Assembly (NCBI RefSeq): GCF_003353015.1
Contig: NZ_QREM01000008.1
Span: forward strand, 498,287 to 530,450
Direction: 5' to 3'
DNA: 32,164 nucleotides
Source of the DNA: Xanthomonas arboricola
GTDB lineage: Bacteria > Pseudomonadota > Gammaproteobacteria > Xanthomonadales > Xanthomonadaceae
The notes beneath the pieces were generated by a model. It was not told the origin of the DNA and did not search any database. It saw nothing but the letters and a program-made list of their open reading frames with translations. Shown one piece after another: positions 10,198 through 17,366 of this stretch. Within the stretch, counting starts at the first letter, position 1. Every line of letters begins with the position of its first letter. The position numbers and the translations under genes are program-made.

Positions 10198-10959
10198 ATG
10201 CGTAGCGGCAATCCCGCCCTTCGGGAATCCACCTTCCTCGACCTGGGCTCCGGCGCGGTGGTCACCCGCGACGGCCAGGCGATGACCCTCAATGGCACCG
10301 TCAACAAGACCGGCCTGCTGTTGCTGATGGCAGTACTCACCGCCGCCTTCGCCTGGTCGCAGTCGGTCGGCGCCGACGGCATGCCGCTACCGGCCGCACG
10401 TCTGTACATGATCGCCGGTGCGATCGGTGGGCTGGTGTTCGCGCTGGCGACCAGCTTCAAGCCGACCTGGGCTCCGGTCACCGCGCCGCTGTACGCGCTG
10501 GTGGAAGGCTTCTTCCTGGGCTCGATCTCGGCGGTGTACGAGGCGCGTTTCAACGGCATCGTGTTCCAGGCGGTGTTGCTGACCTTCGGCACCATGTTCG
10601 CGCTGCTGTTCGCCTACCGCAGCGGCATGATCAAGGCCACCGAGAACTTCAAGCTGGGCGTGGTGGCGGCCACCGGCGGCATTGCACTGGTGTATCTGGC
10701 GACCATCGTGCTGGGCTTCTTCGGCGTGCGGATCCCCTTCATCCACGACTCTGGCCTGATCGGGATCGGCTTCAGCCTGTTGGTCGTAGTGGTGGCTGCA
10801 CTGAACCTGGTGCTGGACTTCGACTTCATCGAAAGCGGCGTCGAACACGGCGCGCCCAAGCACATGGAGTGGTATGGCGCGTTCGGCCTGATGGTCACGC
10901 TGGTGTGGCTGTACATCGAGTTCCTGCGCTTGCTGTCGAAGCTGCAGTCGCGTAACTGA
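10198..10959 (+). CDS. Bax inhibitor-1 / YccA family membrane protein
   Basis: A 253-residue inner-membrane protein of the BI-1/YccA superfamily. In E. coli, YccA modulates the membrane protease FtsH; other members act as proton-sensitive calcium leaks. A soluble N-terminal segment of about 35 residues is followed by seven hydrophobic helices, starting at GLLLLMAVLTAAFAW and ending at FGLMVTLVWLYIEFLRLL. The loop with LVLDFDFIESG before the last helix carries the acidic residues conserved in the family. The ATG at 10198 has GGAG 8 bases upstream. It stands alone, divergent from the tRNA operon and convergent with the isocitrate dehydrogenase gene. Exact cellular role is inferred from the family only. 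Confidence 0.88.
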   Translation: MRSGNPALRESTFLDLGSGAVVTRDGQAMTLNGTVNKTGLLLLMAVLTAAFAWSQSVGADGMPLPAARLYMIAGAIGGLVFALATSFKPTWAPVTAPLYALVEGFFLGSISAVYEARFNGIVFQAVLLTFGTMFALLFAYRSGMIKATENFKLGVVAATGGIALVYLATIVLGFFGVRIPFIHDSGLIGIGFSLLVVVVAALNLVLDFDFIESGVEHGAPKHMEWYGAFGLMVTLVWLYIEFLRLLSKLQSRN

Positions 10960-10961
10960 GT

Positions 10962-10990
10962 GGAAAATCGGGAATCGGGAGTGGGGAATC
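10962..10990 (+). repeat. GGGAATC-type heptamer repeat, site 1
   Basis: Three consecutive heptamers GGGAATC, GGGAGTG, GGGAATC, preceded by the related GGAAAATC, begin 3 bases after the yccA-like stop codon. Similar clusters occur at three other intergenic sites in the window. Confidence 0.75.
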
Positions 10991-11045
10991 GCAACAGCGA
11001 CCCCTTCGCCTGATGGCGTGACACAAGCTTCAAGCAACCCGCTTC

Positions 11046-11085
11046 CAACAAAAAGAAAGGGCGCCGTCGGCGCCCTTTCTCTTGT
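11046..11085. terminator. Bidirectional terminator between convergent genes
   Basis: AGAAAGGGCGCC (11054-11065) and GGCGCCCTTTCT (11069-11080) form a perfect 12-bp stem with a 3-base loop. On the minus strand TTTCTTTTTGTT follows, a good terminator for the isocitrate dehydrogenase gene. On the plus strand CTTTCTCTTGTG follows, adequate for the yccA-like gene. Confidence 0.9.
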
Positions 11086-11102
11086 GCGACCTACCGGCGC
11101 GC

Positions 11103-12110
11103 TCAGAGGCGACTGGCGATGGCCTTGGCGAAGCCCATGGTGTTGCCGGTGCCGCCCAGGTCGGGGGTCAGCGCATCCTTGGCTTCCAGGGTGGCCACGA
11201 TCGCTTCGCGCAGGCGCTCGGCGTTCTGCGGCTGGCCGATGTGGTCCAGCATCTGTGCGGCACCCAGCAGCAGTGCACACGGATTGGCCTTGCCCTGCCC
11301 TGCGATGTCCGGCGCCGAGCCGTGGACGGCCTCGAAGATCGCCGCGTCCACACCGATGTTGGCACCCGGGGCCAGGCCCAGGCCGCCGACCAGGCCGGCG
11401 CACAGGTCGGAGATGATGTCGCCGAACAGGTTGGTGGTCACGATGATGTCGAACTGTTCCGGACGCATCACCAACTGCATGCAGGTGTTGTCGACGATCA
11501 TTTCCTGGAACTCGATTTCCGGGTACTGCGTGGCCACATCGCGCGCCACCTTCAGGAACAGGCCCGAAGTCGACTTGATGATGTTGGCCTTGTGGACCGC
11601 GGTGACCTTCTTGCGGCCGGTGGCGCGCGCCAGGTCGAAGGCGTAGCGCACGATGCGCTCGGAGCCCTTGCGGGTGACGCGGGCGCCGGAGAACGCGGTC
11701 TCGCCGTCCTCGGACACGGTCTGGCCTTCGCTCAGGTAGGCGCCTTCGGTGTTCTCGCGCACCGTGATCAGGTCCACGCCATCGGCGAAGCGCGACTTGG
11801 TGTTGGGGAACGACTTGGCCGGACGCACGTTGGCGTACAGGTCGAACTTGCGACGCATGGCGACGTTGATCGAGCTGAAGCCTTCGCCGACCGGCGTGGT
11901 CAGCGGGCTCTTCAGGGCCACCTTGTTCTTGGAGATCGAGGCCAGGGTGGACTCGGGCAGCAGATCGCCGTGCTTTTCCAGCGCGACCAGGCCAGCGTCG
12001 GCGTACTCGTAGGTCAGGCCAGCCTGCAGCGCGTCGAGCACGAACAGCGTGGCATCCATGATCTCCGGGCCAATACCGTCGCCGCGGATGACCGTGATTG
12101 TCTGCGTCAT
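11103..12110 (-). CDS. NAD-type isocitrate dehydrogenase (IDH/IPMDH family)
   Basis: A 335-residue beta-decarboxylating dehydrogenase, probably converting isocitrate to 2-oxoglutarate in the TCA cycle. The substrate phosphate-loop motif FSSINVAMRRKFDLYANVRP matches isocitrate dehydrogenases, and ENTEGAY stands where isopropylmalate dehydrogenases have a different motif. The catalytic lysine is in TAVHKANI and the metal aspartates are in NLFGDIISDL. The cofactor loop reads HGSAPDIAG; the D-I pair favours NAD, whereas NADP enzymes have K-Y there. It resembles mitochondrial IDH3 subunits more than E. coli Icd, which is much longer. The ATG at 12110 was chosen because MTQTITVIRGDGIGPE is the family start; the frame continues upstream to 12386 without homology. 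Homoisocitrate or isopropylmalate dehydrogenase is less likely. Confidence 0.88.
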   Translation of the reverse strand: MTQTITVIRGDGIGPEIMDATLFVLDALQAGLTYEYADAGLVALEKHGDLLPESTLASISKNKVALKSPLTTPVGEGFSSINVAMRRKFDLYANVRPAKSFPNTKSRFADGVDLITVRENTEGAYLSEGQTVSEDGETAFSGARVTRKGSERIVRYAFDLARATGRKKVTAVHKANIIKSTSGLFLKVARDVATQYPEIEFQEMIVDNTCMQLVMRPEQFDIIVTTNLFGDIISDLCAGLVGGLGLAPGANIGVDAAIFEAVHGSAPDIAGQGKANPCALLLGAAQMLDHIGQPQNAERLREAIVATLEAKDALTPDLGGTGNTMGFAKAIASRL

Positions 12111-12189
12111 AACGTTGGGTTTCCGAACTAGAAGGGGGGAGCGCCAGCCGCAATACCCGGCAGAGCGGCGCAAGGAGGTTTCACAGGCA

Positions 12190-12219
12190 ATTATGCCCGA
12201 TGCCGGTGAAGGCGCCCAA
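12190..12219 (-). promoter_or_regulatory. Candidate promoter of the isocitrate dehydrogenase gene
   Basis: On the minus strand TTGGGC (12214-12219) and CATAAT (12190-12195) are 18 bases apart, about 80 bases before the ATG. The -10 is the best TATAAT-like hexamer in the gap. Confidence 0.45.
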
Positions 12220-12447
12220 ACCGACCTTGGTCTAAGGGCGGCGCCGATGACCGCTGCGAAAGCCCGGTGCAGCCGGTAGCGCCAGAGAGCGGCAACGCGC
12301 GCCCGCAGCCTGCAGGCGCACCGGGACCCGACGTGTGGACGCGCCCTGGAAGCACTCGCCCCCAGCCTGCGGCCGGCGCCGGACAATCAGGGCGCACGGA
12401 GGCAGCGCTGCCGACAAGGGGCGCCACGGGCGCGGGCCCGCTGTTAC

Positions 12448-12476
12448 GAATCCCGACTCCCCTCCCGACTCCCGCC
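12448..12476 (-). repeat. GGGATTC-type heptamer repeat, site 2
   Basis: Read on the minus strand the cluster is GGGAGTC, GGGAGGGGAGTC, GGGATTC. It starts a few bases downstream of the AhpD-like gene stop and is degenerate relative to the perfect copies at 21071-21098. Confidence 0.7.
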
Positions 12477-12480
12477 CACA

Positions 12481-12876
12481 TCAATCGTGCGCGTGCTGCG
12501 CCGGTGCCTGGGCGCCACCCTCGAGCTGGTCGAGGAAGTCCACCGCGCGGCGCAGGTGCGGGATGACGATGGAGCCACCGACCACCAGGCCGACCGAGAA
12601 GGTCTCGAAGAACTCTTCGCGGGTCACACCGGCCTCCTTGCACTGGGCGACGTGGTAGCTGATGCAGTCGTCGCAGCGCAGCACCATCGAGGCGACCAGG
12701 CCGAGCAGCTCCTTGGTCTTCACGTCCAGCGCGCCGGCCTGGTAGGTCTGGGTGTCCAGCGCGAAGAACCGGCGTACCACCTGGTTGGGCTCGGCCAGGA
12801 TGCGCTGGTTCATGCGCTGGCGAAATTCGGTGAACTCGCGCAGGCGGTCCTCGCTGCTGCCCTCATGCTCACTCAT
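12481..12876 (-). CDS. Carboxymuconolactone decarboxylase / AhpD-like family protein
   Basis: A 131-residue alpha-helical protein of the CMD/AhpD fold. The motif LRCDDCISYHVAQCKEAG (about residues 66-83) contains the CxxC pair plus the downstream histidine, which in AhpD-type members form a redox-active disulfide site. The segment EEFFETFSVGLVVGGSIVIPHLRRAVDFL is the second conserved helix pair. Its ATG overlaps the stop of the glutaredoxin gene as ATGA, so translation is probably coupled. The pairing with glutaredoxin supports a thiol-redox or peroxide-related role, but the substrate is unknown. Length is normal for the single-domain family. Confidence 0.85.
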   Translation of the reverse strand: MSEHEGSSEDRLREFTEFRQRMNQRILAEPNQVVRRFFALDTQTYQAGALDVKTKELLGLVASMVLRCDDCISYHVAQCKEAGVTREEFFETFSVGLVVGGSIVIPHLRRAVDFLDQLEGGAQAPAQHAHD

Positions 12877-13181
12877 GCCTGGCCGCCTGCGGTGCCGGCC
12901 AGCAACGGTTCGAGCTTGCCGGCCCGGTGCATCGCCATCATGTCGTCGTAGCCACCCACATGGACGTCGCCGACGAAGATCTGCGGCACGCTGGTGCGCT
13001 TGGCCAGCGCGACCATCTTGTTGCGTTCGGCAGGGTCCAGGTCGATGCGCACCTCGGTCCAGGTCTGGCCCTTGCTCTTGAGGAAGTTCTTGGCCGCCAC
13101 GCAGTAGGGGCAGATCGCGGAGGAATACAGGGTGATCTGCGGGCCGGCGGCCGCATCCTGCACATTGGGGTCTTGGCTCAC
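12873..13181 (-). CDS. grxC: Glutaredoxin 3
   Basis: A roughly 102-residue class I glutaredoxin that reduces disulfides and mixed glutathione disulfides. The active site is CPYC in AICPYCVAAKNFL, and the cis-proline and glutathione-binding residues are in TSVPQIFVGDVHVGGYDD. I chose the GTG at 13181 because GGAG lies 6 bases upstream. A TTG at 13214 in the same frame would add 11 residues but has no ribosome site. Relative to E. coli GrxC there is an N-terminal extension of about 15 residues before the thioredoxin fold. Its stop overlaps the start of the downstream AhpD-like gene by 4 bases, a two-gene redox operon. Confidence 0.93.
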   Translation of the reverse strand: MSQDPNVQDAAAGPQITLYSSAICPYCVAAKNFLKSKGQTWTEVRIDLDPAERNKMVALAKRTSVPQIFVGDVHVGGYDDMMAMHRAGKLEPLLAGTAGGQA

Positions 13182-13329
13182 GGGAAACTCCGTGGTTGGT
13201 CTGAGGTCAGACAATGGTACCGGGCGACTGGAATTTCCATGTCGTCACCGCAACACTGTGGATTAACCGATGATTCACGCCATTGCGCCGTGCTGCCCGC
13301 ATGCTCCGCGCACCACCTGGGAGTTCCAC

Positions 13330-14985
13330 TTGCGCCTGCTACCGCTCGCCACCGCCCTCACGCTGGCCGTTGCCGTGGGGGTGGCACCCGCGCAGGAAAA
13401 CCGCCTGCCCGACATCGGCTCGTCCGCCGGCGAGCTGCTGACCCCGGCGCGCCAGGCCGAGTACGGCAAGATGATGCTGGCCGAGTTGCGCAACTACGAC
13501 TATGTGCTGGACGACCCGCTGGTCACCGACTGGCTGCAGACCATGGGCACCCGGCTCGGCGCCAACAGCGACCAGCCGCAGCAGCCGTTTACGTTCTTCA
13601 TGCTGCGCGACCGCCAGATCAACGCCTTCGCCACCCTGGGCGGCTATATCGCGGTCAATGCCGGGCTGGTGTTGACCGCCGAGCGCGAGGACGAGGTGGC
13701 TGCGGTGCTGTCGCACGAAATCGCCCACGTCACCCAGCAGCACGTGCTGCGTGGGGTGGAGCGGGCCCAGCGCGACCAGATCCCGATCCTGCTGGGCATG
13801 CTGGCAGCGGTGGTCGCCGCGCAACAGGCCGGCGGCAATTCCAAGGGCGATGCCACCATGGCCGGCATCACCAGCGCGATGGGGCTGATGCAGCAACGCC
13901 AGATCGACTACACCCGCTCCAACGAATCGGAGGCCGACCGGCTGGGCATCCGTACGCTGGTGCGCAGCGGCTACGACGTGGATGCGATGGCCGGCTTCTT
14001 CGAACGCATGTCGGTGGCGATGCGTGCCAACGAGGGCGGCTACAGCGCGCCGGACTTCCTGCAGACCCACCCGGTCACGGTCACGCGCATCAGCGAGGCC
14101 AAGGCACGTGCCGAACAGATGAAGAAGAACACCGTGGTGCTGACCACCTCGGTGCCGGGTGGAACGCGCCAGGAGCGGGTGGACCCGGCCGACCCGTCGC
14201 TGTCCGAACCACTGAGCCGCAACGGCAATGCGCTGCTGCCGTACGCGCTGCGGCTGCCGGTGGATGCGCTGAGCCGCGGCGGCGACCAGCAGAACTTCGA
14301 CTGGGCCAAGGAGCGCCTGCGCGTGCTCAGTGCGACCACGCCGGATGCGGCGATCCGCGAGTACGAGACCCTGCGTCGCAGCGCCAAGCACGGCCTGACC
14401 GATGCGCAGCGCTACGGGCTGGCGCTGGCACGCCTGCGCAACAGCGGCGGCCGGCCGGGCGAGCCGGTGGCCGAGCTGACCAGCCTGCTGGAGGCGCATC
14501 CGGACAATTTATGGCTGACGCTGGGCCTGAGCGAAGCGCAGGCGCGGCTGGGCCAGCGCGAGGTGGCCAATGCCCGCTTCGACGCGCTGCTCAAGCAACT
14601 GCCGAACAACCGCGCGGTGGCGCTGACCTATGCCGGCGCGCTCAACGAGCAGGCCAGCAAGGAATCCGGCCAGCGCGCGCGCCAGGTGCTGGAGCCGCTG
14701 CTGCATCGCAGTGGCGAAGATGCCCTGTTGCAACAGACCTACGCACGCGCCTGCGAGCTGTCCGGCGACCATCTGCGCGCCAGCGAGGCCTATGCCGAAT
14801 CCGCGTACTTGAACGGACGCCCGGAACAGGCGCTGATCCAGCTGGAAGCGCTGAAGAAGAAAGATCTCGACTATGTGACACGGGCGCGGGTGGATGCGCG
14901 CATTGCGGCGATCACTCCGACCGTGCTGGAGCTGCGCCGGCAAGGGATTCGCGACCCGGATCTTTCCACCCGCCAGCGCTTGTGA
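13330..14985 (+). CDS. bepA: Periplasmic M48 metalloprotease / TPR chaperone BepA
   Basis: A 551-residue exported zinc protease. In E. coli, BepA (YfgC) assists LptD/outer-membrane assembly and degrades misassembled forms. An N-terminal signal peptide (LRLLPLATALTLAVAVGVAPAQ) is visible. The zinc site is HEIAH (129-133) with the third ligand E199 in NESEADRLG. The C-terminal half, from about residue 330, is built of TPR-like helices (RYGLALARLRNSGG, NRAVALTYAGALNEQA). I chose the TTG at 13330, which puts the signal peptide at the N terminus and has GGGAG 6 bases upstream. The ATG at 13270 in the same frame would add 20 residues before the signal and has a poor ribosome site. It is slightly longer than E. 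coli BepA. Confidence 0.9.
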   Translation: MRLLPLATALTLAVAVGVAPAQENRLPDIGSSAGELLTPARQAEYGKMMLAELRNYDYVLDDPLVTDWLQTMGTRLGANSDQPQQPFTFFMLRDRQINAFATLGGYIAVNAGLVLTAEREDEVAAVLSHEIAHVTQQHVLRGVERAQRDQIPILLGMLAAVVAAQQAGGNSKGDATMAGITSAMGLMQQRQIDYTRSNESEADRLGIRTLVRSGYDVDAMAGFFERMSVAMRANEGGYSAPDFLQTHPVTVTRISEAKARAEQMKKNTVVLTTSVPGGTRQERVDPADPSLSEPLSRNGNALLPYALRLPVDALSRGGDQQNFDWAKERLRVLSATTPDAAIREYETLRRSAKHGLTDAQRYGLALARLRNSGGRPGEPVAELTSLLEAHPDNLWLTLGLSEAQARLGQREVANARFDALLKQLPNNRAVALTYAGALNEQASKESGQRARQVLEPLLHRSGEDALLQQTYARACELSGDHLRASEAYAESAYLNGRPEQALIQLEALKKKDLDYVTRARVDARIAAITPTVLELRRQGIRDPDLSTRQRL

Positions 14986-15082
14986 CGGCTGGCGCAGTGC
15001 TCGTGCCGGCGTGCGCCGGGGCGTCCGGCGTCGCGCCGGCCACCGGTGCAGGCCGCTGTCGCCAAGGTCGCAGCCGCCCGGC

Positions 15083-15104
15083 ATGTCACATTAGAGTCAC
15101 AAAA
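15083..15104 (+). promoter_or_regulatory. Pho-box-like direct repeat before phoB
   Basis: Two heptamers ATGTCAC (15083-15089) and GAGTCAC (15094-15100) are spaced by ATTA and followed by AAAA. This is the 11-base periodic layout of the PhoB binding site (CTGTCAT, four A/T bases, CTGTCAT). It lies 45-66 bases before the phoB start, with TAGTCT at 15108 as a possible -10. It suggests autoregulation under phosphate starvation. Confidence 0.7.
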
Positions 15105-15148
15105 CCGTAGTCTACTGGCGATCACCAAAGCCAGACGGTAAGCCCCGC

Positions 15149-15838
15149 GTGCAAAAACGCATTCTGATCGTCGATGACGAACCCGCGATTCGCGACATGG
15201 TGGCGTTCGCGCTGCGCAAAGGCGAGTTCGAACCCATCCATGCCGGCGATGCCCGCGAGGCGCAGACCGCCATCGCCGACCGCGTGCCCGACCTGATCCT
15301 GCTGGACTGGATGTTGCCGGGCACCAGCGGGCTGGATCTGGCGCGGCGCTGGCGCAAGGAACAGCTGACCCGCGAGATTCCGATCATCATGCTGACCGCG
15401 CGCGGCGAAGAGAACGACCGCGTCGGTGGCCTGGAAGCCGGGGTCGACGATTACGTGGTCAAGCCATTCTCGGCGCGCGAGTTGCTGGCACGCATCCGTG
15501 CGGTGATGCGCCGCACCCGCGAGGACGACGAAGACGGCAGCGTGGCCGTGGGCCGCCTGCGCATCGACGGCGCCGCGCACCGGGTGTTTGCCGGCGACGC
15601 GCCGGTGCCGATCGGCCCCACCGAATACCGCCTGCTGCACTTTTTCATGACACACCCCGAGCGCGTGTACACGCGCACCCAGCTGCTGGATCATGTCTGG
15701 GGCGGCAGCGTGTACGTGGAAGAGCGCACCATCGACGTGCATATCCGCCGCCTGCGCAAGACGCTGGAACCGTTCGGGCTGGAAAACATGGTGCAGACCG
15801 TGCGTGGCTCGGGCTACCGTTTCTCTTCGGCAACCTAG
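15149..15838 (+). CDS. phoB: Phosphate regulon response regulator PhoB
   Basis: A 229-residue OmpR/PhoB-family response regulator that activates phosphate-starvation genes. The receiver domain has the acidic pair D9-D10, the phospho-acceptor D53 in LLDWMLPG, and the conserved T and K in MLTARGEE and VVKPFSARE. The C-terminal winged-helix domain contains TEYRLLHFFMTHPERVYTR and ends with the usual VRGSGYRFS. The start is GTG at 15149, matching the family N terminus MQKRILIVDDEP. It is followed by phoR 77 bases downstream in the same direction. A Pho-box-like site lies upstream. Confidence 0.97.
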   Translation: MQKRILIVDDEPAIRDMVAFALRKGEFEPIHAGDAREAQTAIADRVPDLILLDWMLPGTSGLDLARRWRKEQLTREIPIIMLTARGEENDRVGGLEAGVDDYVVKPFSARELLARIRAVMRRTREDDEDGSVAVGRLRIDGAAHRVFAGDAPVPIGPTEYRLLHFFMTHPERVYTRTQLLDHVWGGSVYVEERTIDVHIRRLRKTLEPFGLENMVQTVRGSGYRFSSAT

Positions 15839-15915
15839 TGGTTGCCGCACAGCCGGTCGGCCACGCAGGCCGCCCGGCTCGCACGCCCATCTGACGCTCG
15901 GTGGTAACGCCTTCC

Positions 15916-17244
15916 ATGCCTCGACATATCCGTTCCGCCTGGCTCAAGACGCTCGGCACCCTCGCGCTGTTGCTGGGCGCTGCCGTGCTGGTCGGCGTGC
16001 TGATCGAGCATGTGTGGATGGCGCTGACGCTGACCGCGCTGGGGGTGCTGGCCTGGCATTACTGGCGGCTGCGCCAGGTGCTGCGGCGGCTGACCGCCCG
16101 CCAGCGTGCCGAACCGGCCGCCGGGATCGGGGCCTGGAACGAACTGGACCGCCTGCTGTATCGCAGCCAGGCCGAGATGCGCGGGCGCAAGCGTCGCCTG
16201 ATCGAGATGCTGCGGACCTACCGCGCCGCCGCACAGGCGCTGCCGGATGCGGTGGTGGTGGTGGATCGCAACAGCCAGCGCGTGCAGTGGTTCAACCGGG
16301 CCGCCGGCGGCCTGCTCGGCCTGCATCACCCGGGCGACATGGGCGTGTCGGTGGTGGAGCGGCTGCAGCCGTTGCCGCTGGCGCACTGGCTGGCGGCCGG
16401 CCGCAATGCCGAACCCATGCTCGACGCCGCCTCGCCGGTGGATCCGGACCTGCGCCTGAACCTGCGCCTGATCCCCTACTCCGACGACTACTGGCTGCTG
16501 GTGGCGCGCGATGTCAGCAAGCTGCTGCGGCTGGAGCAGGTGCGCCGCGACTTCGTGGCCAATGTCTCGCACGAGTTGCGTACGCCGCTGACGGTGGTGC
16601 ATGGCTACCTGGACATGCTCGACCCGGAAGACTTTCCCGACGCCGGCCCGATGCTGGCCGAGATGCGCAAGCAGTCGCAGCGCATGGCGCAGCTGGTCGA
16701 GGATCTGCTGACGCTGTCGCGGCTGGAATCGCAGGAGGAACTCGGCGAGGAACACGTGGCGATGGCGCCGATGCTGTCGACGCTGCGTCGCGAGGCCGAA
16801 GCGCACAGCCAGGGCCGCCACACGGTGGACGTGTTCGACGAGGCCGGCGTGGACCTGCTCGGCTCCAACAAGGAACTGCATAGCGCCTTCTCCAACCTGG
16901 TCACCAACGCAGTGCGCTACACACCCGGCGGCGGTACGGTGACGATCCGCTTCGTGCGCGAAGGCGATGGCGCGGCCCTGGCGGTACGCGACACCGGCTA
17001 CGGCATTCCCGCCTCGCACCTGCCGCGCATCACCGAGCGCTTCTATCGCGTGTCCAGCAGCCGCTCGCGCGAGAGCGGCGGCACCGGGCTGGGGCTGTCG
17101 ATCGTCAAGCACATCCTGGGATTGCACCAGGCGCGTCTGGACATTGAAAGCGAAGTCGGACGCGGCAGCGAATTCTCATGCCATTTTGTCGCTGCACGCG
17201 TCGTGCAGCGCGATCAATCCCTGCCACTGTCACGTTCGGCGTGA
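15916..17244 (+). CDS. phoR: Phosphate regulon sensor histidine kinase PhoR
   Basis: A roughly 442-residue membrane sensor kinase that phosphorylates PhoB when phosphate is scarce. Two adjacent N-terminal hydrophobic segments (TLGTLALLLGAAVLVGVLIEHVW and ALTLTALGVLAWHYW) with almost no periplasmic loop match PhoR of Proteobacteria. A PAS-like domain follows (ALPDAVVVVDRNSQRVQWFN). The phospho-acceptor is H219 in ANVSHELRTPLTVVHGYLD. The ATPase domain has an N-box (FSNLVTNAVRYT), DTGYGIP and GTGLGLSIVKHIL. The ATG at 15916 is used; a GTG at 15901 in frame would add five residues, and neither has a clear ribosome site. It pairs with phoB upstream. Confidence 0.95.
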   Translation: MPRHIRSAWLKTLGTLALLLGAAVLVGVLIEHVWMALTLTALGVLAWHYWRLRQVLRRLTARQRAEPAAGIGAWNELDRLLYRSQAEMRGRKRRLIEMLRTYRAAAQALPDAVVVVDRNSQRVQWFNRAAGGLLGLHHPGDMGVSVVERLQPLPLAHWLAAGRNAEPMLDAASPVDPDLRLNLRLIPYSDDYWLLVARDVSKLLRLEQVRRDFVANVSHELRTPLTVVHGYLDMLDPEDFPDAGPMLAEMRKQSQRMAQLVEDLLTLSRLESQEELGEEHVAMAPMLSTLRREAEAHSQGRHTVDVFDEAGVDLLGSNKELHSAFSNLVTNAVRYTPGGGTVTIRFVREGDGAALAVRDTGYGIPASHLPRITERFYRVSSSRSRESGGTGLGLSIVKHILGLHQARLDIESEVGRGSEFSCHFVAARVVQRDQSLPLSRSA

Positions 17245-17366
17245 TATGTAGGAGGTGCGCACGCGCAACGCGGTGCGATGCGCGCGCGCAGGAGGCGCCG
17301 CATTGCCCGCGCTGCACCTGGCGCGCCGTACGCCGCACACCATCTCCGTCTTGATGACCGATTCCA

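Larger units (their letters stand above)
12111..12480. other. 370-base intergenic stretch upstream of the isocitrate dehydrogenase gene
   Basis: I see no convincing gene here. It holds the candidate promoter at 12190-12219 and a heptamer repeat cluster at 12448-12476. The open frames crossing it on both strands have proline- and arginine-rich, low-information sequence typical of GC-rich non-coding DNA. Confidence 0.6.

Noticed and set aside
12111..12386. N-terminal extension of the isocitrate dehydrogenase frame
   Set aside because: Arg/Ala-rich sequence without similarity to the family; the true start MTQTITVIRGDG fits the family at 12110.
12927..15110. 727-residue plus-strand frame overlapping bepA
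   Set aside because: It runs in another frame over the glutaredoxin and bepA genes with low-information Arg/Ala/Gly-rich sequence; bepA has the zinc motif and signal peptide.
17245..17270. Strong Shine-Dalgarno-like TAGGAGGT just after phoR
   Set aside because: No start codon at the right distance opens a plausible gene; the GTG frame at 17255 overlaps the site and runs out of frame into ppk with shadow-like composition.
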